Assembly: GCA_021800645.1 (NCBI GenBank)
Contig: JAJYYT010000181.1
Location: 1-5,034, forward strand
Origin: Actinomycetes bacterium
GTDB taxonomy: Bacteria > Actinomycetota > Acidimicrobiia > Acidimicrobiales > RAAP-2
Reading direction: 5' to 3'
Length of the DNA: 5,034 bases
The notes beneath the pieces were generated by a model. The model ran no database searches. It was not told the origin of the DNA and saw only the letters and a list, made by a program, of their open reading frames with translations. Both the position numbers and the translations under genes were made by a program. Shown one piece after another: positions 1 to 5,034 of the stretch (within the stretch, counting starts at the first letter, position 1; every line of letters begins with the position of its first letter).

Positions 1-39
1 AGCTTCCTGCGCAAGCGGCGCCAGCCAGCGTCGGCGTGA
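1..39 (+). CDS. C-terminal tail of an unidentified plus-strand protein (partial)
   Basis: Frame 1 from the left edge reads SFLRKRRQPASA and then stops at TGA (37-39). A short basic tail like this is common after a final membrane segment, and it would be convergent with the amidase gene, whose stop codon lies 43 bases further right. Only 12 codons are visible, so neither the family nor the reality of the gene can be established from this window. It is offered because the spacing and the shared hairpin between the two stops make convergent gene ends plausible. Confidence 0.25.
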   Translation, partial: SFLRKRRQPASA

Positions 40-65
40 GCGCGGCTTGCAAGACGCTCAGAGCA

Positions 66-81
66 GCGGGCTCGACCCCGC
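66..81. terminator. Small GC hairpin between convergent stop codons
   Basis: GCGGG (66-70) pairs with CCCGC (77-81) around a 6-base loop. It lies just past the amidase stop codon (83-85, minus strand) and 27 bases past the possible plus-strand stop at 37-39. There is no T tract on either strand, so it is not a classical intrinsic terminator, though high-GC actinomycetes often use hairpins without one. A five-pair GC stem can arise by chance in DNA this rich in GC. Confidence 0.25.
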
Positions 82-82
82 C

Positions 83-1117
83 TCAGGAGGACGAGCTGTC
101 GAAGTACTGCTCCACCGCCTGCGCCATGCCCTCGGCGATCGCCCGGTGGCCGGCGGCACTGTTGGCGATCGAGCCTTCGAAGGGGTCCGAGATGAAAAGG
201 GGCTCGATGAGGGCGCCAGGCATGTCGCTTGGCGTTGTGAACCAGCCGGGATAGGCGGGGCCGAGGAGGAGGAGGTGGTGGTAGGCGGCCGCAGTTGTTG
301 TGAGCGGGGCGGCGCCCAGTGTTGTGTCGGGCTGGACCCCGTCGTTTGGGATGTGCCAGCCGTGGGCGTTCATGCGAGCGAGCACGTCTCGCTGAAGAAG
401 CGTCGCCAGTCGCTTGCTCTCGGCGGCGAAGGAGCGATCGGGGTCGTACGCGGTGAGGCTGCCGGCGTTCGTCGGTGACGGCCCGGTGTCCATGTAGATG
501 CCGACGAGAATTGTCGCACGTGCCAGGTTGGCGCAGACGTCCCGTGCCGCCACGTCGGCCTTTGCGCCTTCCACCGAGAGCACGCCGCCTGTGAGGTCCG
601 CCGGGGTCGGCTTCAAGACGTCGGTGTTCGTCGTGCGCGAGACGACGACTCGAAAGCCGTGCGCGCGCAGCAGGTTCATCGTCTCGAGCTCGATCTCGAG
701 GTTCTCAGGCGCCTCGTAGATCACGCGCCCTGTCTGGGTGACGCCCTTTCCGCCCGGGTCGACGCCGCCGTGCCCGGCGTCGATGAAGACCGTGTGGTGG
801 TTGTCGCCCGCAGAAGGTGCGAACGCGACGCAGGCACCGCTCGCGAAGCGGGATCGGTCGAGCGGGACGCCGCCGGAGGCGGAGACGGAGAGCGAAGGTC
901 CAGGCCTGGATGGTCTCGCGCGCGAGGCGTCGCGCGCCTTGCCGCTCGTGGCGACGAGCACGACGAGCAAGATCGCTGCCGCGAGCGCGGCGAGCGTCCC
1001 CGCCACCGTCAGCCTGCGCTTTGCAAGCGAAGGGCGCAACGGGGCACGACGTCGAGGTCGTCTTCGGCCAGGGGTGTGTGCAGGCTGCGCCTTCCTGGTG
1101 TCCTCTCGTCGGGCCAT
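83..1117 (-). CDS. Membrane-anchored N-acetylmuramoyl-L-alanine amidase (Amidase_3 fold) with altered zinc site
   Basis: This 344-residue protein is predicted to cleave the MurNAc-L-Ala bond of peptidoglycan outside the membrane. The N-terminus is basic (residues 1-35, many Arg), followed by one hydrophobic segment (about 36-58) that acts as a signal anchor, then a linker rich in Ser, Arg and Pro (about 60-90). The Amidase_3 domain covers about 108-340. Seen directly: VFIDAGHGGVDPGG with zinc ligand His116; YEAPENLEIE, where Glu135 aligns with the second ligand of ExxxNLxI; and ALIEPLFISDPFE, where Glu305 matches the catalytic Glu. The usual SIHAN/SIHAD motif reads GIYMD (206-210), so Tyr208 replaces the third zinc ligand. 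Cys96 and Cys194 could form a disulfide. The ATG start at 1117 is preceded by no strong Shine-Dalgarno. The gene lies 57 bases after the acyltransferase and is probably co-transcribed with it. The fold is certain; activity is less so because of Tyr208. Confidence 0.88.
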   Translation of the reverse strand: MARREDTRKAQPAHTPGRRRPRRRAPLRPSLAKRRLTVAGTLAALAAAILLVVLVATSGKARDASRARPSRPGPSLSVSASGGVPLDRSRFASGACVAFAPSAGDNHHTVFIDAGHGGVDPGGKGVTQTGRVIYEAPENLEIELETMNLLRAHGFRVVVSRTTNTDVLKPTPADLTGGVLSVEGAKADVAARDVCANLARATILVGIYMDTGPSPTNAGSLTAYDPDRSFAAESKRLATLLQRDVLARMNAHGWHIPNDGVQPDTTLGAAPLTTTAAAYHHLLLLGPAYPGWFTTPSDMPGALIEPLFISDPFEGSIANSAAGHRAIAEGMAQAVEQYFDSSSS

Positions 1118-1134
1118 CGACTCGACGGTAGCGT

Positions 1135-1146
1135 CGTACCTGTACG
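1135..1146. promoter_or_regulatory. Short perfect inverted repeat upstream of the amidase gene
   Basis: CGTAC-CT-GTACG is a perfect 5-base inverted repeat with a 2-base spacer, 18 bases upstream of the amidase ATG, in the 57-base gap after the acyltransferase stop. On the minus strand a weak TTGCGT lies upstream, 19 bases before TACAGG, which falls within the repeat; this is a poor match to a sigma-70-type promoter. The repeat could be an operator or chance. No regulator gene is nearby. Confidence 0.15.
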
Positions 1147-1174
1147 AAGTGATGAAGGCCTGGACGCAACGAGG

Positions 1175-3115
1175 TCAACCCACCTGGGGCGGGTGCGCGA
1201 GCACGCGGGCGTCGTCGTTCCCGTTGCGCGAGCCGGGCGGAGGGCTCTCGAGGGCGTGGACGAGCAGAGAGGCGTAGTACCGCGCGCCCTGCGGATCGAG
1301 GTGGACGCCGTCTGGATAGAAGTACTGGGGGTTGTTCGCGCCGAGGGCGTACCAGTTGACCATCGTCGTATGGGGGTAGCTGTGGGCGACCGTGGCGATG
1401 CTCTGGTTCACTGCCTGTTCCCAGGGCCGTGTCTCCCGGGTGTTCACGAGCACGATGCGGCGCATCGGCCCGAGGGAGCGAAGGAGGGTCTCGAGCTGTG
1501 TCGGGCTGTAGTACCCGTTCGTCCCGAGCTCCAAGACGAGCTCGTCGCCCACGTCGCCCTGCCTCCTCAGCTCCGGCACCTCCGCTTGGACGTCGCTCAG
1601 CTGCTGGCCGATCACCGCGTCGATCACGGCACCGGGGAGCATCCGGCGCAGGTACGGCGCGGCGTCGACCATGATCGAGTCGCCGATGAAGGTGACCCCG
1701 GTCCCCGCAGGCAGCGTCGTGGTCGTGGTGGTCGGCGGGACGATCGGCACCGTTCCGCGGCCTCGCGCCGCGCCGGGGCTGGGGCCGAGGGACCGAGCCG
1801 GAGGATCGGTGGCCCGGGTCGTGGTGGTCGTGGGGTGGACGCGAAGACGTGGGGGAAGGATGCTGCTCGTCGCCTCCGGGGGCGTCGCCGTTCCCGAGAT
1901 CACCCCTGAGAGCCCGAGCGAGCAGATCAGGCCGCACACGAGGACGGCACCGGTTGCAACCCAGCCTTGGGTGCCAGGGAGGAGGTCGGCCCACTCCCGG
2001 TCGCGCCACTTGTCGCCGAGCTCGTGCCAGAGACGGCCGAGCGCGCCGTGGCGCACGGGCTGCTCGACGAAGCGCCACGAGAGCGCGGATGCGACGAAGA
2101 TGCCGGCGACTTGGAGCACGTCGCGCACGAGGCTCTGCTTGGCGCCTTCGGGGGTCGTAAGGACGATGATCGGCAACGACCACAGGTACATGCCGTAGGA
2201 GCGTTCGCCGATCCAGCGAAGGGGTCCGATCCCGAGGGCTCGTCCTACCCGCGCGCCAGGATGGACGCAGACGGCGATCAGCACGGCGGTGAGCACCGAG
2301 AGCAGCACCATGCCGCCGCGGTAGACGAAGGGGTCGTACTCGCCGGTTTGCCAGTACATCGCGAGGATGCCCGCCAGCGCGACGCCGCCTGCGACCTCGA
2401 GGACGGCGCGCGCCCTCGGCGTGATGGGCGCGAAGCGCCGGTTCCGAGGCAAGGCGAAGGCGAGCGCCGCACCGACGAGCAGCTCGAAGGCCCGCGTGTC
2501 GGTGCCGTCGTAGACCCGGGTCGGATCGGCGTAGGGGACGAAGAGGAGCGCCATCTCGATGGCAGAGCCGCATGCGAGCACCAGTGCGCCCGTCACGAGC
2601 ACCCGTCGGTTCCTCACGAAGCGCAGGGTGCCCAGGAGCACGAACGGCCAGAGCAGGTAGAACTGCTCTTCGATCGCGAGCGACCAGAGGTGGCCGAGCG
2701 GCGATGGCGGCCCGTACTCGGCGAAGTACGAGACGTGGTGGAAGATGTACCACCAGTTGCTGTAGTAGAAGATCGCCGGCAGGATGTCGCCCCGCAGCCC
2801 GGGGAGCTGGGAGCGGTCGAAGAGGGTGGCCCACGCGACCGTCACGAGGAGCATCACGAACAGCGCCGGGAGCAGCCGGCGCGCCCGGCGCGCCCAGAAC
2901 TGACCGAAGGACCGGGCTCCTCGCTTTCGGATCGTCGCCGTGAGGAGGTCCGTGATGAGGTAGCCGGAGAGGACGAAGAAGACCCCGACGCCGAGCAGGC
3001 CACCGCTCGCCCATCCCAGCTCGAGGTGGTACGCGATGACTCCAAGGACGGCGATCGCGCGGATGCCGTCCAACCCTGCGTTGTAGCTGCTGGACCCTTC
3101 GACTGGTCGCGGCAT
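1175..3115 (-). CDS. Membrane acyltransferase (AT3/OafA-like) fused to a C-terminal SGNH hydrolase domain
   Basis: This 646-residue integral membrane enzyme is predicted to transfer acyl (often acetyl) groups to an extracytoplasmic glycan. Numbering from the ATG at 3115, the acyltransferase-3 domain (about 11-360) shows GLDGIRAIAVLGVIAYH with the expected catalytic His30, GVGVFFVLSGYLIT (42-55), FWARRARRLLPAL (73-85) and HLWSLAIEEQFYLLWP (142-157), with about ten membrane segments. A last helix (about 385-405) leads to a Pro/Thr-rich linker with two runs of Thr (about 410-470). The SGNH domain then has FIGDS (Ser480), LGTNG (531-534) and DGVHL (Asp602, His605), so its catalytic set looks complete. 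An in-frame TTG at 3205 would add 30 residues without family character. The ATG is preferred because it starts 10 residues before the conserved YNAGLDGIRA motif and has a weak GGATGG 3 bases upstream. The OatA/OafA type of architecture is clear; the acceptor (peptidoglycan, polysaccharide or lipid) cannot be read from sequence. Confidence 0.9.
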   Translation of the reverse strand: MPRPVEGSSSYNAGLDGIRAIAVLGVIAYHLELGWASGGLLGVGVFFVLSGYLITDLLTATIRKRGARSFGQFWARRARRLLPALFVMLLVTVAWATLFDRSQLPGLRGDILPAIFYYSNWWYIFHHVSYFAEYGPPSPLGHLWSLAIEEQFYLLWPFVLLGTLRFVRNRRVLVTGALVLACGSAIEMALLFVPYADPTRVYDGTDTRAFELLVGAALAFALPRNRRFAPITPRARAVLEVAGGVALAGILAMYWQTGEYDPFVYRGGMVLLSVLTAVLIAVCVHPGARVGRALGIGPLRWIGERSYGMYLWSLPIIVLTTPEGAKQSLVRDVLQVAGIFVASALSWRFVEQPVRHGALGRLWHELGDKWRDREWADLLPGTQGWVATGAVLVCGLICSLGLSGVISGTATPPEATSSILPPRLRVHPTTTTTRATDPPARSLGPSPGAARGRGTVPIVPPTTTTTTLPAGTGVTFIGDSIMVDAAPYLRRMLPGAVIDAVIGQQLSDVQAEVPELRRQGDVGDELVLELGTNGYYSPTQLETLLRSLGPMRRIVLVNTRETRPWEQAVNQSIATVAHSYPHTTMVNWYALGANNPQYFYPDGVHLDPQGARYYASLLVHALESPPPGSRNGNDDARVLAHPPQVG

Positions 3116-3349
3116 GTCCCATCCGGAGCTTGCGGTCTTCTCTTGCGTGCTGTGCGCTCGGCGAAATCGAGCCGCCCTCCGATGGTGGCAGGCATCGAGC
3201 GGCAAGTCGAGTCATGGCGAAGACCTTTTTCCACCTCGTGCTTCGCGGGTCGTCTGCGCCGTGCACGACCACGGTGCTGCGCTGCAGGCGGCCCCACCTC
3301 AGGCCCGTGGGGGGATCCGGCGAGCCGGGCGACGCCCAGCCGATCGCCG
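3116..3349. other. Gene-free stretch upstream of the acyltransferase
   Basis: This is the left part of a 647-base region without an intact gene; the right part holds the transporter remnant. No open frame here has family features, and no convincing -35/-10 pair is visible on the minus strand, although the acyltransferase promoter should lie here or within the remnant. One detail: on the minus strand GGAAAAAGG is followed 8 bases later by an ATG (3215), but that frame leads into the shadow frame of the acyltransferase and not into its coding frame. Confidence 0.5.
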
Positions 3350-3741
3350 GGGCGACGGGGTTTTGCACCTGTCGTCGGTCCGACCCCGCGCTGGTCGCCG
3401 TCTGCGTGCTCGGGCCCGCCGTCATCAGGGCGGCGTCCTTCCTCGGTCTGGTGGTTCGTCGCGATCTTCGTGCTGGGCAGCTGTTCGCGCCTGCTGGCGG
3501 GTCCCTCGCGAACGAGCTGCTCCCGACCTCGGTGAGGGCTTCGGTGGCCGGGTGGTACATCGCGGCCGGTGCCGGCGGCGCGATCGCCGGGCTCCTGTGC
3601 TTCGGCGTGGTCGCCGACGTTCGGGGGACCTCGCACCACCTCGCGCTCGCGTCCTCGGTCGTCTTCCTCCCGATGATCGCGTCGACCGGCTTGCTCCTGC
3701 CGCTTCCCGAGACGAGAGGCAAGGAGCCCGAGCAGCTATGG
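3350..3741 (+). pseudogene. Decayed C-terminal third of an MFS transporter
   Basis: The best-preserved part, in frame 1, reads ANELLPTSVRASVAGW (about 3508-3555), then a Gly/Ala-rich helix YIAAGAGGAIAGLLCFGVVAD, then a last helix ending LLPLPETRGKEPEQLW (to 3741). ELxPTxVR and PETRGxEPExLW are typical of the last membrane segments of sugar-transporter-like MFS proteins. The helix before it continues in another frame: frame 1 gives ALVAVCVLGPAVIRAASFLG (about 3388-3447), frame 2 gives WWFVAIFVLGS (about 3449-3481), and frame 1 resumes by about 3510. Two opposite single-base shifts are therefore needed, and GRRGFAPVVG in frame 2 (from 3350) suggests a third. The N-terminal two thirds are absent, and there is no stop after the C-terminal motif; the frame runs on antisense to the next gene. 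Sequencing error cannot explain the missing N-terminus. This is a remnant of an older gene on the opposite strand from its neighbours. Confidence 0.7.
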
Positions 3742-3762
3742 GCGGGCCTCGCATTCGGGTCG

Positions 3763-3978
3763 TCAGCGTGCGAAGGCGTGCACCCCGAGCCACACCCAGG
3801 CGAGCACCACGAGCATGCGCAGCCACGTCCGGTCGTCGAGCATGTCTCGCACCAGGACCGAGGGACGCCCGATCCGAGCTCGCCCGAGCTTCGAGGCGCG
3901 CCGAGCGGCGAGCCATAGGACGAAGAAACCCAGCGCGGCGACCGCCCACAGCGCGTAGGTGACGTCGGCCCAGCTCAT
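3763..3978 (-). CDS. Small two-helix membrane protein, DUF6186-like
   Basis: This 71-residue protein begins MSWADVTYALWAVAALGF. It has two hydrophobic segments (about 6-25 and 54-68), joined by a basic, amphipathic middle (26-53: RRASKLGRARIGRPS and so on), and ends LAWVWLGVHAFAR. Size, layout and the terminal W-x3-G-x5-R pattern resemble, from memory, the actinobacterial family DUF6186, whose function is unknown; a profile search would be needed to confirm this. The start is the ATG at 3978, whose first bases form ATGA with the stop codon of the upstream gene. A longer in-frame reading from 4209 would only translate the upstream gene in the wrong frame. No Shine-Dalgarno is visible, so translation probably depends on coupling to the gene before it. 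It is the last gene of the cassette. Confidence 0.75.
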   Translation of the reverse strand: MSWADVTYALWAVAALGFFVLWLAARRASKLGRARIGRPSVLVRDMLDDRTWLRMLVVLAWVWLGVHAFAR

Positions 3979-4427
3979 CGGCGCACGAGGTACCAGCCGA
4001 CCACGAGCCAGGTGAACCATGCCGCCGCCTTGGCAGCCCGGTAGCGGAACACCACGTTCATGCCGTAGCTCAAGGTGGGGTAGTGGGCACGAGGGCCGCT
4101 GTGGAAGTAGGACGCGAGCTCGACGGCGACGACCAGGGCGATCACGACGAGCCAGGGGGCCGCCGTCCCTTCGCCGCCCGCCGGCAGCGTCGCGTCCATG
4201 CGGCGCCATGGTCCAGCGGCCGGGCGGAGCCGCTCCATCACGATCGCGCCGACGAACAGCGCGGAGGGCAAGGCCACCGCGACGTCGCTCGGGACGGTGA
4301 AGGGCGCCGCGCCCGACGCCACGCCGGCGAAGACGGCCACGCCGACGAGCGCGCCGACCGCCGCCAGGTGCCGGCGCGCCACGTCGCCGACCGCCGGCGA
4401 GCGCGGGGCGCGCCGACGAGTGGTCAC
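3975..4427 (-). CDS. Membrane protein of about four helices, unknown function
   Basis: This 150-residue protein is not recognised beyond being membrane-bound. The N-terminus is basic (TTRRRAPRS). Hydrophobic segments lie at about 21-42, 48-65, 90-108 and 131-147. After the third helix comes SYFHSGPRAHYPTLSYG (106-122), a polar stretch with a PTLS motif, and the end is WFTWLVVGWYLVRR. The start is the GTG at 4427: a perfect GGAGG (4435-4439) sits 7 bases upstream, and the GTG overlaps the stop of the preceding phosphodiesterase-like gene as GTGA. The gene then overlaps the small DUF6186-like gene by 4 bases. Its C-terminal 35 residues share a pattern with that downstream protein (Pro-Thr/Ser-Leu/Val, about 23 residues, W-x3-G, basic end), suggesting related families or a shared partner. 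No catalytic motif is seen. Confidence 0.75.
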   Translation of the reverse strand: MTTRRRAPRSPAVGDVARRHLAAVGALVGVAVFAGVASGAAPFTVPSDVAVALPSALFVGAIVMERLRPAAGPWRRMDATLPAGGEGTAAPWLVVIALVVAVELASYFHSGPRAHYPTLSYGMNVVFRYRAAKAAAWFTWLVVGWYLVRR

Positions 4428-5034
4428 GGCGTCGCCTCCAGGCTGAGCGTCACACGGATGGGAAGGTGGTCGGAGCCCACCGAGGCGAGCGCCTGCGCCT
4501 CGAGCACCCGGAACGGCCCGCGCACGAGGACGTGGTCGACCTGGCTGTGCGGGCGCCACGAGGGCCAGGTCTTCGCGACGGCCGCGCGTCGCCACCCGGG
4601 GAAGAACAGGCTCACCGGCGGTCCCCACAGGTTCATGTCACCAGCAAGGATGGCAGGGCGCGCCCTCACCTCGGTCGCGATCGCTCGAGCGAGCCGCACG
4701 AACTGACCGGCAGCGCCGTAGGTGAGGTGGGACATGTGCGTGCCGACGACGGCCACGGCGGTTCCCGCGTCCACCGTCGCCACCAGCGCCGCGCGTCGCG
4801 CTCGGTCGCGGGAGAGCCGCCCGAGCTCGATGACGGCGGTGTCCTCGACGGGCAGGCGGCTCAGCAGCGCGACGCCCCAGCGCCCCGGACGTGCTTGCGA
4901 GAAGCGCTGAGAGCGGACGACTCGCTCACTGAACGGCCGCTCGCTGTCGAGGAAGATCGCGTGGCTCCGCCCGCGCCAGTCGAACGAGCGCATCCACCTG
5001 GCGTCGGCGCGCGGGTGGGGGCCGGCCAGACGCC
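4424..5034 (-). CDS. Endonuclease/exonuclease/phosphatase (EEP) family enzyme, 5' end outside window
   Basis: About 202 residues are in the window, and the frame is open through the right edge, so the N-terminus is missing. The first in-window ATG (4993) is internal: the residues before it (RLAGPHPRADARW) continue without a stop, and the family's N-terminal part with the metal-binding Glu is not yet seen. Numbering from that ATG, family motifs appear in order: RWGVALLSRLPV (38-49), VVGTHMSHL (82-90), AILAGDMN (114-121, Asp119 and Asn121), QVDHVLV (151-157) and GSDHLPIRV (173-181, Asp175 and His176). These are the Mg-dependent phosphodiesterase/phosphomonoesterase residues of the DNase I-like fold, so the half seen looks intact. 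The substrate is not predictable; members cut DNA, inositol phosphates, sphingomyelin and other phosphoesters. It is the first visible gene of a coupled cassette with two membrane proteins, which hints at a lipid or envelope phosphoester. Confidence 0.9.
   Translation of the reverse strand, partial: RLAGPHPRADARWMRSFDWRGRSHAIFLDSERPFSERVVRSQRFSQARPGRWGVALLSRLPVEDTAVIELGRLSRDRARRAALVATVDAGTAVAVVGTHMSHLTYGAAGQFVRLARAIATEVRARPAILAGDMNLWGPPVSLFFPGWRRAAVAKTWPSWRPHSQVDHVLVRGPFRVLEAQALASVGSDHLPIRVTLSLEATP
4435..4439 (-). promoter_or_regulatory. Strong ribosome binding site for the four-helix membrane protein
   Basis: GGAGG on the minus strand lies 7 bases upstream of GTG (4427), inside the end of the preceding gene. 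It is the strongest Shine-Dalgarno I see among the genes here, and it fixes the start at this GTG and rules out upstream readings. Confidence 0.75.

Noticed and set aside
40..90. A tRNA-like T-arm (GCGGG-CTCGAC-CCCGC)
   Set aside because: The loop is 6 bases, not 7; no matching acceptor stem, D-arm or anticodon arm can be drawn; and the 3' side would run into the amidase coding end.
659..1909. A plus-strand open frame of 416 codons antisense to the amidase and SGNH domain
   Set aside because: It is Arg/Gly/Val-rich shadow sequence opposite two genes with clear catalytic motifs.
3116..3205. Extension of the acyltransferase to a TTG start at 3205
   Set aside because: The added 30 residues are Arg/His-rich and not like the family's N-terminus; the ATG at 3115 lies at the usual distance from the first conserved motif.
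1967..3535. A plus-strand open frame of 522 codons antisense to the acyltransferase
   Set aside because: The composition is low-complexity charged sequence without motifs, except for the last part, which contains WWFVAIFVLGS and belongs to the transporter remnant.
705..3722. A minus-strand open frame of about 1005 codons running across both the acyltransferase and the amidase
   Set aside because: It is rich in Arg, Pro and Ala with no domain motifs, and overlaps two well-supported genes in another frame. Long stop-free shadow frames are expected at this GC content.
3130..3918. A complete 262-residue plus-strand transporter gene
   Set aside because: Only the middle-to-late part resembles MFS, the preceding helix needs another frame, and the last 50 residues are antisense to the DUF6186-like gene.
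3425..3949. A minus-strand open frame of 174 codons in the gap between operons
   Set aside because: It is very Arg/Ser/Pro-rich, has no motifs, and overlaps both the small membrane protein gene and the transporter remnant.

Overview
The window is GC-rich (about two thirds G+C by eye) and densely packed with genes. Three features fit a high-GC actinomycete: short Pro/Thr-rich linkers, GTG starts with GTGA/ATGA stop-start overlaps, and an actinobacterial-style small membrane protein. Acidimicrobiia or a relative is my best guess, but this is inference because no rRNA or other marker gene is present.

Layout: almost all real coding is on the minus strand. Reading in the direction of transcription, from right to left, the first block is a three-gene cassette at 5034-3763. 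It holds the C-terminal part of an endonuclease/exonuclease/phosphatase (EEP) family enzyme whose start lies outside the window, a 150-residue protein with about four membrane segments, and a 71-residue protein with two membrane segments (DUF6186-like). The three genes overlap by 4 bases at each junction (GTGA, then ATGA), so they almost certainly form one translationally coupled operon. Next is a 647-base stretch (3116-3762) with no intact gene. It contains the decayed C-terminal third of a major facilitator superfamily (MFS) transporter on the plus strand, with its similarity spread over more than one frame.

The second minus-strand block is a large membrane acyltransferase fused to an SGNH hydrolase domain (3115-1175), followed 57 bases later by a membrane-anchored N-acetylmuramoyl-L-alanine amidase of the Amidase_3 fold (1117-83). 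Both act outside the membrane, and together they suggest modification and remodelling of the cell envelope. The amidase has Tyr where the third zinc-binding His is expected. At the left edge, 12 codons and a stop on the plus strand probably end a convergent gene, and a small GC hairpin lies between the two stop codons.

No tRNA, rRNA, CRISPR array, insertion sequence or clear riboswitch is visible. The points most worth following are the coupled EEP/membrane-protein cassette, whose two small proteins share a C-terminal pattern, and the zinc-site substitution in the amidase.
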